Assembly (NCBI GenBank): GCA_903834675.1
Contig: CAILKC010000040.1
Coordinates: 1 to 49,458 of the forward strand
Origin: an uncultured Victivallales bacterium
GTDB lineage: Bacteria > Verrucomicrobiota > Lentisphaeria > Oligosphaerales > JAFGRS01
Length of the DNA stretch: 49,458 nucleotides
Reading direction: 5' to 3'
Shown here one piece after another: positions 23,749 to 31,390 of this stretch (positions are counted from its first letter, which is position 1; each line of letters begins with the position of its first letter). The notes beneath the pieces are model-generated. The model was not told the DNA's origin. It saw nothing but the letters and a program-made list of their open reading frames with translations, and ran no database searches. Position numbers and translations under genes: made by a program.

Positions 23749-24266
23749 GGTTTGGCTGCCTCCGCCGCGCGCTCGATCCGGAGCAGGAAGGCTTCGCGCT
23801 TATGCTCGACCACATCCTCGACCTTCTCGAGCGTCAGAGCCCCCGTGTGGCAACTCTCCACGCAGGCGGGAATCTCGCCCTTCGCCAGGCGTTCAGCGCA
23901 GAGGTCGCACTTGACGATGGCGCCGTCCTTCGGGTCCATCCGAATCACGCCGAATGGGCAGGCCAGGATGCACCAGCGGCAACCAATGCAGCGCTCATGC
24001 TCAAGCACGACGGGGGAGTCCGGACTGCGCCGCCAGAGCGCGGCGGTGGGACAGATCGCCATACAGGGCGCTTTCTCGCAGTGCCGACACTGCAGCGGCG
24101 CCGAGAACGTGCCGCCTTTCTCGACCCAGACCCGCCTCTTCGGCGGCTTCTCTTCCTGGAGAGCGCCAAGCAGCGTCTTGGACTGAGAATGAGCCACGGC
24201 GCAGGCCAGTTCGCACGAGCGACAGCCGACGCAGCGCTCCGCATGGACAACAAGTAAACTCTTCAC
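23745..24266 (-). CDS. cooF: CooF-like polyferredoxin (HycB/CooF family)
   Basis: 173 residues with four [4Fe-4S] cysteine groups: CVGCRSCELAC, CRHCEKAPCMAIC, CIGCRWCILAC, and CDLC...CVESC. This is the HycB/CooF arrangement. CooF shuttles electrons from CODH to a hydrogenase or other acceptor. It lies 26 bp after cooS and overlaps the NuoEF fusion by 4 bp, which places it physically and presumably functionally between CODH and the NADH module. The start is GTG 24266. The C-terminus is helical and charged (VEDVVEHKREAFLLRIE). There are no membrane segments, so it should be cytoplasmic. Confidence 0.9.
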   Translation of the reverse strand: MKSLLVVHAERCVGCRSCELACAVAHSQSKTLLGALQEEKPPKRRVWVEKGGTFSAPLQCRHCEKAPCMAICPTAALWRRSPDSPVVLEHERCIGCRWCILACPFGVIRMDPKDGAIVKCDLCAERLAKGEIPACVESCHTGALTLEKVEDVVEHKREAFLLRIERAAEAAKP

Positions 24267-24292
24267 AGTGTAGGGTCTCCGCAGCGGACCGG

Positions 24293-26215
24293 TCAGACGG
24301 TCATCGGCTGGCTGTACATCAAGGGCTTCAGCTTCAGGGCGTCACGCTTGCGGTCCATGTGCTGCATCATCAGCCGGGCGGCCTTGACCGGGTCGCTCTC
24401 GAAGCAGAACTTGCCGCCCACCAATTCTTCCACCTCCTGGGTCAGGAAGCGGGTGAGCTCCGGGCTGCCCAGGACCCGCATGGCCGGGCTGAAGTTCACG
24501 TAGGCGCCGGAGGCGACGCAGTAGAAGCCGATAGCGATGGCCTTCTCGCACATGGCCTCAGGGGCGGAGCCGGCGATGGGGAGGTCCGAGAGCTTGTCGC
24601 CCAGGCCGCCTTCCTTGATCATCTCGCAGAGCGCCACCAGGATGCGGCTGTTGTCCACACAGGAGCCCAGGTGCAGCACCGGCGGGATGCCGACCGTCTC
24701 GCAGATCTCCTGCAGGCCCTTGCCCGCCCACTTGGCCGCCTCGGGTTGCAGCAGGCCGACCTTGGCACAGGCCGTGGCGCCGCAACCGGTCATGACTACC
24801 AGCACGTCGTTGGCGATGAGTTCACGCACCATCTTGATGTGGCTGTCGTCCTGGGTCTTGCGCACCGTGTTGCAGCCAATGACCGCCGCCACCCCGCGCA
24901 GACGCCCCGAGATGATGCCATCATTCAGCGGCCGGAAGGAAGACCGGTAGCGCCCGCCGAGATGGGTGAAGGTGTTGGCCACCGTAAAGCCGGCGACCAG
25001 GTCCGTCTTGACGTCGGGGATGTCCACCGCGCCGCGGTTGGGGAAGTTCTCTACCGCCCGACGCACGATCTTCTTGGCGATGTCGTAGGCGTGCTCTTCG
25101 TCGAACTGAATGTGCTCGGCGCCCGGGATGCGCGCCTTCTTGCTGGTGGTGATCACCTTGGTATGGAAGCGGGCGGCGTGCTCGGTGACGGCGGGCATGA
25201 TGCACTGCACATCCACCAGCATCAGGTCCACGGCCCCTGTGGCGATCGCGAGTTCCTGGTGCAGGAAGTTGCCCACCACTGGGGCGCCCTGACGCATGAG
25301 GATCTCGTTGGCAGTGCAGCAGATGCCGCCCACCATGATGCCATTGGCGCCCTTTTCCTTGGCGAGATCAAGCATCTCCTGGTCCCGGCTGGCGGCTACC
25401 ACCATCTCCGACAGCGTGGGCTCGTGGCCATGCACCACGATGTTGACCGCGTCTTTGCGGAGCACGCCGAGGTTCACCTGACTGCGCACCGGCTGCGGAT
25501 CGCCAAACAGCACGTCGCCGCAATCCGTCGCCAGCATGGCGCCGGCCCAGCCGTCGCCCATGGAGGTACGCAAGCCGTGCATGATCAGATTCTTGTAGTC
25601 CGCGTCCACCCCCTCATGCGTGCGATGCAGGGTTTCCACAATCTCATGCTCGACCCCGACCGGAATCAGGCCCAGCCGACGCCAATTCTCTACCGTCGCC
25701 TTCGGGGCGCGCAGAGACGCATAGCGGATCTCGCCTTCCTGCTGGTTAAACTGGCCAAGGGCCGCCTCGGCGAACTCCTTAGCGACGTCCGCATCGCTGC
25801 GGTTCTTGGTCTCGATGCCCCACTCCTGCGCCAATTCGCGCAAGCGCTTGGGGCTCTTGATGGTGAAACCCTGGGCCTCGCCCTTGGCGGTGAGCAGGAG
25901 GGTACGGACGATGTCGTGGCCGTGGTCGGAGTGGGCGGCCGCCCCGGCGGCGACCTGGCGAATCAGGTGCCGTGCGGCAATCGTGGAGGCAGTGGCCCCG
26001 CAGATGCCCTGTTTTGGGCCACCGTCGAAGGGGTTGATCCGACACGGCCCCATCTCACAGATGCGGCAGCAGATGCCCAACTCGCCGAAGCCGCAGCGGG
26101 GCTCCTGTTCATCAAAGCGGTCATGGGCGGTCGCGATACCGCAGGCCGCCGTCCGAGCGAGCACGGCTTGGGCGGCGGGATCTGCACTGCGTGTCTGGGG
26201 GGTAGACTTGGTCAT
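24293..26215 (-). CDS. cooS: Anaerobic Ni-Fe-S carbon monoxide dehydrogenase catalytic subunit
   Basis: 640 residues with every cluster ligand recognisable. C41 and C49 (D-cluster) and C50, C53, C58 and C72 (B-cluster) have spacing identical to Carboxydothermus CODH-II, offset by two. C-cluster region motifs are VHGHEPTL (His), GGICCTANE, VDVQCIMPAV, GCNTVRKTQDDSH, MTGCGATACAKVG and the YCVASGAYVNFSP cysteine. It interconverts CO2 and CO, supplying CO to acetyl-CoA synthase. The start has AAGGAG 5 bp upstream. It is preceded by cooC (9 bp) and followed by the CooF-like gene. The CX7C D-cluster is of the common type, with no truncation or missing ligand. Confidence 0.97.
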   Translation of the reverse strand: MTKSTPQTRSADPAAQAVLARTAACGIATAHDRFDEQEPRCGFGELGICCRICEMGPCRINPFDGGPKQGICGATASTIAARHLIRQVAAGAAAHSDHGHDIVRTLLLTAKGEAQGFTIKSPKRLRELAQEWGIETKNRSDADVAKEFAEAALGQFNQQEGEIRYASLRAPKATVENWRRLGLIPVGVEHEIVETLHRTHEGVDADYKNLIMHGLRTSMGDGWAGAMLATDCGDVLFGDPQPVRSQVNLGVLRKDAVNIVVHGHEPTLSEMVVAASRDQEMLDLAKEKGANGIMVGGICCTANEILMRQGAPVVGNFLHQELAIATGAVDLMLVDVQCIMPAVTEHAARFHTKVITTSKKARIPGAEHIQFDEEHAYDIAKKIVRRAVENFPNRGAVDIPDVKTDLVAGFTVANTFTHLGGRYRSSFRPLNDGIISGRLRGVAAVIGCNTVRKTQDDSHIKMVRELIANDVLVVMTGCGATACAKVGLLQPEAAKWAGKGLQEICETVGIPPVLHLGSCVDNSRILVALCEMIKEGGLGDKLSDLPIAGSAPEAMCEKAIAIGFYCVASGAYVNFSPAMRVLGSPELTRFLTQEVEELVGGKFCFESDPVKAARLMMQHMDRKRDALKLKPLMYSQPMTV

Positions 26216-26224
26216 GGCAACTCC

Positions 26225-27010
26225 TTACTGGGAAGGCATCGTGTTACAGCGCTCGGCAAACAGACGAACGACACGCTCCACCGCCGCGTCAACCGCGGGG
26301 CTGGCCCCGGCGGGAGAGCGGCCGGAGCGTTCGGCCTCGCTAAGCCGTTCGTCGTACGGGATGAATCCGGCAAACTCAAGGTCCGGCAGCGCCGAGCGCA
26401 GAAACTGCTCGTCGGCGGCAGAGCGGATGCGGTTACCGACCCCCACCACCCGGGGCAGCCGCAGGTCGGCCGCCAGCCGACGGATACGCTTCACCGTCTC
26501 CACGCTGGCCCGCGAGGGCTCGGTCACGATCACCAGCTGGTCGACGCTGTCGATGGTCCCGCGGCTAAGGTGCTCGATCCCCGCCTCCATGTCGACCACG
26601 AGCGCCACGTTCTTCTCGAGTAAGAGGTGCGATACCAGAGCCCTGACCATGGCGTTTTCCGGGCAATAACAGCCGCTGCCGCCGGTCTTGACAGCGCCCG
26701 CCACCAGCACCCGGACTCCATTCACCGTCTGAGCGTAGTTGGCGGGAATGTCATCCACAAAGGGATTCATGCGGAACATGCCACCGCTGCTGCCTGGGCG
26801 TGCCCCAGTACGCTCCTCGATGAGGTCCGCCAGTTTGACCAGGGGCTCGACCGTCTCCGGAGCCGGATGGCCCAGGCAACCGAGCAGGGTGGCGTTGGGG
26901 TCGGCGTCAATGGCGAAGACGTCGTAGCCTGCACCCGCCAGTGCGGTGCAGATCAACGCCGTAAAGGTCGTTTTCCCGACCCCACCTTTACCGGTCACGG
27001 CGAGTTTCAC
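26225..27010 (-). CDS. cooC: CooC-type nickel-insertion ATPase (copy 2)
   Basis: A 261-residue MinD-class ATPase with deviant Walker A GKGGVGKTT (residues 7-15), IDADPNATLLGCLG, the metal-binding pair in GSGCYCPENA (CxC), and DMEAGIEHLSRGT. It uses ATP to deliver nickel to the CODH C-cluster. It lies immediately before cooS (9 bp) and its GTG start overlaps the metFV stop as GTGA. It is distinct in sequence from copy 1 at 14331-15101, with longer loops (GARPGSSGGMFRMNPF), supporting separate clients for the two. Confidence 0.93.
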   Translation of the reverse strand: MKLAVTGKGGVGKTTFTALICTALAGAGYDVFAIDADPNATLLGCLGHPAPETVEPLVKLADLIEERTGARPGSSGGMFRMNPFVDDIPANYAQTVNGVRVLVAGAVKTGGSGCYCPENAMVRALVSHLLLEKNVALVVDMEAGIEHLSRGTIDSVDQLVIVTEPSRASVETVKRIRRLAADLRLPRVVGVGNRIRSAADEQFLRSALPDLEFAGFIPYDERLSEAERSGRSPAGASPAVDAAVERVVRLFAERCNTMPSQ

Positions 27011-28617
27011 GGTTTCGGCACCTCGGCGGCGGGGGCGCTCTTCGCACCCGCGACGTCAGGCTTCGGGCCCTCGTCCTTCTTCGTCTCAGGGACGGGCACG
27101 GCGGAGTGGTCGCGGTTAAGGAAGTAGTTCGCCCAGCCGGAGGTATTGGCGAGGTTGCGCCGACAGGGCGGGACGTACCCCTGCCGGAGAGTCTCGATCT
27201 TGCCGCTGCTCTTGACTCGGCGGTAGATCTCGGTCCAGGCACAGGGCTTCTCGGTCGGGTACTTTTCGCACATGCCCCCTACGCTGCCACCGCAAGGGCC
27301 GTTGCGGCATTCCTTGGCACAGCGGTACATGGGGCAACGATAGGCCAAGTCCAGCAGGGCGCAGTCGCCGCAGTCCTGGCAGCCGAACATGACATGCTTG
27401 GCCGCAAACTCGCCGGCGTGGGAGGCGGACTTGAGCAGGGGGCTCTTGTCGATAGCTTGGTAGTACTTGAACAGCAGCTTGTGCCCCAGGCTAGCGCGCT
27501 CAAAGACGTGCTCGTGGGCTTTCTCGACCAGGGCGTAAGCCAGGGGCTTCTTGCCGAGGGCCAGGCGGCCCACCGGATCCGGCTCAGAAGCATTGAGCTG
27601 ATAACTGACGGGAGCTGGGAAAGCGTAGAACTCATCCGGACGGCCAAAGCACACCTCCGGGATAAACTCTTCCCAGCGCGGCGCCAGCTCAATCCCGCGC
27701 TTGATGATCGTCACAAAGTCTTCGGTCTTCAGGGCGAAACCGCCGATATGGACGCCCGCAAAGCCCATCCCCTTGAACATCGCCACCATCTTGGCGGCGC
27801 GTTCGAGGCGCTTGCCCTTGCCCTTGTCGGCCTCCTTCGCCTCTTCATCCAGACGGGCCACCAGCGCCTCGGTCACCACACAGCCCGGGACATTGCCCGC
27901 CTTCATCGCCCGCCCGGCCCCCGCCGACAGAACATAGACATTGCCCAGCACCGGAGTCTTGAGCCCGCGGCTCGCCAGGTAGCGCCTGATCTCGAAGAAC
28001 TTGCGCATATCATAGCCGAGCTGCGAGATGATCAGGTCCGCCCCCGCTGCAATCTTCTTCTCCATCTTGAAGTACTGGAACATCAACTCCTCTTCCGTCA
28101 GCTTGAAGGGCGAGACCGCGGCGGCAATGAGGAAGTCGGTGGGCTTCAAGCGCATGGTCGTACCCGGCTTGCGGCCCGGTACCTCGATGCCCCGATTCAT
28201 CTCTTTGATCAGGCGCACCGCCTGGACCGAATCCAGGTCAAAGACCGGACTGGCCTGACCGCTATAGGCACCCTCGGTGGGGCAATCGCCACTGAGGACC
28301 AGGAGGTTCTTCACCCCCAGGTGAGCCAGGGCGCTGGCCCGCGACTCCATGGCGTTCCGATTGCGGTCGCGACAGGTAAAGTGGACCAGCGGCTCAACGC
28401 CAGCCTGCTGGATCTCCGCCGCCAACACGTCGGGCGAGATCGCGGGACCGCCCCCGGGGTTGTCCGTGAGGCTGACGGCATGCACCGTCACCCCCGCCGC
28501 GGCGATCTCCTTGGCGAACTGCAGCGCGGCTTCGACCGCCGGCCCGTCAAAGCCGCGTCCAGGCACAAACTCGCAGGTGAAAACAAAGGCACCGTCAGCC
28601 AGCGCTTGCTTGAGCAT
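27007..28617 (-). CDS. metF: MetF-MetV fusion: methylenetetrahydrofolate reductase with MetV-type C-terminal domain
   Basis: 536 residues. About 1-310 is a MetF TIM barrel (FTCEFVPGRGFDG, VSLTDNPGG, VHFTCRDRNRNAMES, LVLSGDCPTEG, DLIISQLGYD), binding FAD and folate. About 385-500 is a cysteine-rich MetV/MTHFR-C-terminal-type domain (GCQDCGDCALLDLAYRCPMY, then CAKECRNGPCGGS, CEKYPTEKPC) that in acetogens is a separate Zn/Fe-S subunit. The last 40 residues are a charged Pro/Ala tail. It reduces methylene-THF to methyl-THF. In acetogens MetFV takes electrons through partners such as RnfC2 or Hdr/MvhD-type proteins; none of those is here, but a NuoEF/NuoG-like module is in the same run. Fusion of both subunits in one chain is unusual to my knowledge. 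Confidence 0.92.
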   Translation of the reverse strand: MLKQALADGAFVFTCEFVPGRGFDGPAVEAALQFAKEIAAAGVTVHAVSLTDNPGGGPAISPDVLAAEIQQAGVEPLVHFTCRDRNRNAMESRASALAHLGVKNLLVLSGDCPTEGAYSGQASPVFDLDSVQAVRLIKEMNRGIEVPGRKPGTTMRLKPTDFLIAAAVSPFKLTEEELMFQYFKMEKKIAAGADLIISQLGYDMRKFFEIRRYLASRGLKTPVLGNVYVLSAGAGRAMKAGNVPGCVVTEALVARLDEEAKEADKGKGKRLERAAKMVAMFKGMGFAGVHIGGFALKTEDFVTIIKRGIELAPRWEEFIPEVCFGRPDEFYAFPAPVSYQLNASEPDPVGRLALGKKPLAYALVEKAHEHVFERASLGHKLLFKYYQAIDKSPLLKSASHAGEFAAKHVMFGCQDCGDCALLDLAYRCPMYRCAKECRNGPCGGSVGGMCEKYPTEKPCAWTEIYRRVKSSGKIETLRQGYVPPCRRNLANTSGWANYFLNRDHSAVPVPETKKDEGPKPDVAGAKSAPAAEVPKP

Positions 28618-28680
28618 CAGTCAACACCCTTCCTGAGTCCGTGCCCTGGCAGGCGGACACGAACGCCCCTACGATTCGTC

Positions 28681-30453
28681 CTAGAACAGTCCACTGACAG
28701 CCCCGGTTGCGGTGTCGACATCCATCCGCCGGAAGGCCGGATCGGAGGCCGTGCCAGGCAGCAACTTGATCTCCCCGGCCACCGGCACCACCAGCCCCGC
28801 GCCGCGGTAGACCATGATGTCACGGATGGGCAGGGTCCATCCCGTCGGCCGACCCTTCAGGCTCGGATCGTGCGAGAGACTGAGATGGGTCTTGACCATA
28901 CAGGTGCCGAGCTTGGAGGTCTCGGGGTCGGCTTCCAGTGCCTTAGCCTTCTCGTTGGCCACGTCGGTGTAACTCACACCCTTCGCCCCGTACACCTCGC
29001 GGGCAATCAGCTCGATCCGCTGGCGTAACGGTAGACTCAGATCGTAGAGGAATTTGAAGTCGTTGGGCTCGCTGCAGGCGCTGATGACCGCCTCGGACAG
29101 CTCGCGGGCGCCCTCGCCACCGCTCAGCCAGTGGTTGGATACCGCCGCCAGGGCCCCGTTCGCCTCGGAAATGCGGCGGATGACCGCGGTTTCCGCCTTG
29201 GTGTCCGTGTAGAAGCTGTTGATGCAGACCACCGGACGCACGCCGCTGCGGCGGACGGTGTTGATGTGGGCCAGTAGGTTTTCGCAGCCCTTCTCCACCA
29301 GCCCGATGTCCTCGCGGGTGTAGGCTTCGGCGAGCGGTAGACCCGGCTTCACCGCCGGCCCGCCACCGTGCATCTTCAGGGCCCGGACGGTAGCCACGAT
29401 GACCACCGCACTCGGCTTCAGGCCCGAGAAGCGGCACTTCAGGTTCCAGAACTTCTCGAAGCCGATGTCGGCCCCGAAGCCGCTCTCGGTCACATGGTAC
29501 TCACCGAGGCGCAGCCCCAGCTCGTCCGCAATGATGGAGCTCTGACCAATAGCAATGTTGGCAAAGGGGCCCGCGTGAACGAAGATGGGCTGACCCTCGA
29601 TGCTCTGCAGCAGATTGGGGTTGATCGCGTCCACCATCCACGCGGTCATGGCGCCGTCGACCTCGAGATCGGCCGTGGTGACCGGACGCCCAGAACGACT
29701 ATGCGCCACCACGATCTTGCCCATGCGCAGACGCAGATCCGCCAGATCTTTCGAGACGGCCAGGATGGCCATGACTTCGCTCGAGACACTGATCTGGAAC
29801 CCCGAGGGCATCGGCACACCATCCATCTTGCCACCGTTGCCGATGGTGATGTTGCGTAACGATTGCGCACAGAAGTCAATGGCCCACTTGAAATCAATGC
29901 GCGCCGGGTCGATGTCCAGACGCCGCAGGCTGCGCTTCGCAAGCTCGCTGTCATCGTAGTTCTGCTCATGCTGTATGCGGGCCATGAGCGCCACCATCGC
30001 CAGGTTGTGCGCGTTGGTGATCGAGTCGATGTCGCCGGTCAAGCGGATCGACAACGGCGTCAGCGGGATGCACTGGGCCAGCCCGCCGCCCGCCGCCGAA
30101 CCCTTGACATTGAAGGTCGGACCGCCACTGGGCTGACGAATGGCCCCCGTGACGCGCTTGCCGAGGTACCCCAGCCCCTGCACCAGCCCCAGGGTGGTCG
30201 TGGTCTTCCCTTCACCCAGCGGAGTGGGGGTGATCGCGGTGACGTCAACGTACTTCCCCAAGGGAGCGTGCTGCAGGCGGCCAAGGACGCGCAAGGCGTC
30301 GATCTTGGCGACCTTGCGCCCCATGGGAATGAGGTCGTCGCTCTCCAACCCCATTTCCGCGCCCAACTGCGCCAGGGGTTTCATGTCCGTCTCACAGGCT
30401 GCAGCGATCTGCCAGTCCTTGAGTTTGGTGGGATCCAGCTTGGTTCTTGCCAT
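28681..30453 (-). CDS. fhs: Formate-tetrahydrofolate ligase
   Basis: 590 residues with the FTHFS signatures: [20 protein letters not shown] (nucleotide loop), [19 protein letters not shown], and the C-terminal [18 protein letters not shown]. It activates formate on THF with ATP, the entry of the methyl branch. The open frame runs 30 codons further upstream, but ATG 30453 begins the family N-terminus ([12 protein letters not shown] follows). It is the first gene of the pathway run, about 145 nt downstream of the proposed transcription start. FolD and FchA, needed for the next steps, are not in the window. The gap of 63 bp to metFV has no convincing terminator. Confidence 0.96.
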   Translation of the reverse strand: MARTKLDPTKLKDWQIAAACETDMKPLAQLGAEMGLESDDLIPMGRKVAKIDALRVLGRLQHAPLGKYVDVTAITPTPLGEGKTTTTLGLVQGLGYLGKRVTGAIRQPSGGPTFNVKGSAAGGGLAQCIPLTPLSIRLTGDIDSITNAHNLAMVALMARIQHEQNYDDSELAKRSLRRLDIDPARIDFKWAIDFCAQSLRNITIGNGGKMDGVPMPSGFQISVSSEVMAILAVSKDLADLRLRMGKIVVAHSRSGRPVTTADLEVDGAMTAWMVDAINPNLLQSIEGQPIFVHAGPFANIAIGQSSIIADELGLRLGEYHVTESGFGADIGFEKFWNLKCRFSGLKPSAVVIVATVRALKMHGGGPAVKPGLPLAEAYTREDIGLVEKGCENLLAHINTVRRSGVRPVVCINSFYTDTKAETAVIRRISEANGALAAVSNHWLSGGEGARELSEAVISACSEPNDFKFLYDLSLPLRQRIELIAREVYGAKGVSYTDVANEKAKALEADPETSKLGTCMVKTHLSLSHDPSLKGRPTGWTLPIRDIMVYRGAGLVVPVAGEIKLLPGTASDPAFRRMDVDTATGAVSGLF

Positions 30454-30516
30454 TGATAGGGCCCTAACCCGATTGCGATTTGATCCACTATTGCCGCGAC
30501 CACTTTGAGTGCCACC

Positions 30517-30532
30517 GGAACCGCCCGGTTCC
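30517..30532 (-). promoter_or_regulatory. Small hairpin in the fhs leader
   Basis: GGAACC-GCCC-GGTTCC forms a 6-bp stem with a 4-nt loop in the presumed 5' leader, about 65 nt before the fhs start. Overlapping ACCGG/CCGGT pairing could compete with it. This is weak evidence for leader regulation; it does not resemble a cobalamin or folate riboswitch. Confidence 0.25.
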
Positions 30533-30581
30533 CGCGCCGCCACAGCCCAGTCACTACCGATAGCCGATTACACCCACCCGG

Positions 30582-30594
30582 TACCACATTGTGG
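30582..30594. promoter_or_regulatory. Palindromic operator candidate O1
   Basis: The 13-mer TACCACATTGTGG contains the odd palindrome CCACA-T-TGTGG. It recurs exactly at 30617-30629. Relative to the minus-strand promoter it lies just downstream of the expected transcription start. Confidence 0.7.
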
Positions 30595-30606
30595 CGTTTG
30601 CATTTA

Positions 30607-30636
30607 CTAATACATCTACCACATTGTGGTTGTCAA
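30607..30636 (-). promoter_or_regulatory. Candidate promoter of the Wood-Ljungdahl operon
   Basis: On the minus strand a perfect -35 TTGACA (30636-30631) is followed, after 18 bp, by TATTAG (30612-30607) as a -10 (4 of 6 consensus). It faces fhs and lies in the only AT-richer patch of the 295-bp divergent control region (30454-30748). The spacer contains operator candidate O2, so a bound repressor would occlude RNA polymerase. Confidence 0.6.
30617..30629. promoter_or_regulatory. Palindromic operator candidate O2
   Basis: The second exact copy of TACCACATTGTGG, 35 bp (about 3.3 helical turns) from the first, lying between the -35 and -10 elements of the pathway promoter. The position is that of a repressor operator; the adjacent XRE-type regulator gene is the obvious candidate to bind it. 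Confidence 0.7.
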
Positions 30637-30684
30637 GCGCGCCTCTAAAAAATGGCAGGAGGGGGAAGGTCGAGAGGGGATGCG

Positions 30685-30732
30685 CCCCCCCGGGGTGGCG
30701 GGGGGGGGGTAGGAGTGTCGCCAGGGCGACAA
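30685..30732 (+). promoter_or_regulatory. Homopolymer tract and hairpin in the leader of the XRE regulator
   Basis: A run of 7 C (30685-30691) and a run of 10 G (30700-30709) are followed by a perfect stem TGTCGCC/GGCGACA (30716-30722 with 30725-30731). They end about 18 bp before the GTG start of the regulator gene. The G-runs could form a quadruplex or slip during replication. A promoter for this strand was not convincingly found. Confidence 0.4.
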
Positions 30733-30748
30733 CTTACCTGGCGGTTCG

Positions 30749-31315
30749 GTGTCGGATGAGCAACCTAAGAGCAACAGCCTGGATGATGATATGAGCAATG
30801 GCGACCCTCTGGAAAATGGCGCAGACATCCCCCGCTCCGAGTCATTCCGCCGTATCCGGAAACAGTTTGGGGTGACGCAGGCACAACTTGCGACGGCGAT
30901 GGGGACCTCGACCAAGGCGATTCAGAGTTACGAGCAGGGCTGGCGCAACGTCCCCACCCGCGTGCTGGTTCAGTTGCTGGTGCTTCTGGCCATCCACCGG
31001 CGGCGCGAGGTGGACAAGGTGCCGTGCTGGGAGATCCGGCACTGCTCCCTCGAAAAGCGGGAGACGTGCGCCAGTTACACGATCGGAGATGGGCAGTTGT
31101 GCTGGTTCGTCACCGCCGGCGGCGGTGGGTGCGATGCGGCGGCGGCCGCCACCGGCCAGGAGGATCCCTTACTGCCTTGCATGGGGTGCGAGGTCATCCA
31201 TCGTCTGCTGCGTACGGTAAGCACCCCCGAACCGGCGCTCCCGAAAGGACAGGACGGCGCTGGCGACAACGGTGCCGCAGGGGGCGGGAACACGGCAGGC
31301 AAGAAGCCACTCTGA
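30749..31315 (+). CDS. XRE-family HTH regulator with C-terminal cysteine-rich (two-CW-type) domain
   Basis: 188 residues from GTG 30749 (an ATG 14 codons later is possible). Residues about 33-85 are an XRE helix-turn-helix (FRRIRKQFGVTQAQLATAMG then SYEQGWRN). Residues 93-147 hold seven cysteines: C93W, C99, C107, C118W, C128 and C144-M-G-C147. The paired CW motifs and the spacing match what I recall as the two-CW domain, of unknown function. The cysteines could bind a metal or Fe-S cluster. The acidic N-terminus and Gly/Ala-rich C-terminus look disordered. It is divergent from the Wood-Ljungdahl operon across a region with two identical palindromes, so it is the likely local regulator. Ligand (CO, redox, iron-sulfur status) is unknown. 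Confidence 0.8.
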   Translation: MSDEQPKSNSLDDDMSNGDPLENGADIPRSESFRRIRKQFGVTQAQLATAMGTSTKAIQSYEQGWRNVPTRVLVQLLVLLAIHRRREVDKVPCWEIRHCSLEKRETCASYTIGDGQLCWFVTAGGGGCDAAAAATGQEDPLLPCMGCEVIHRLLRTVSTPEPALPKGQDGAGDNGAAGGGNTAGKKPL

Positions 31316-31390
31316 GGGAGTGTCGGGGGCACACGGCGGCACGACACCGCAGGTCGACACGCGGCGGCACAACCTCATCTGGAGTTGGCT

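Noticed and set aside
30454..30600. Cobalamin or THF riboswitch in the fhs leader
   Set aside because: Only a small 6-bp hairpin is visible; no B12-box-like or THF-aptamer-like conserved segments were recognised.
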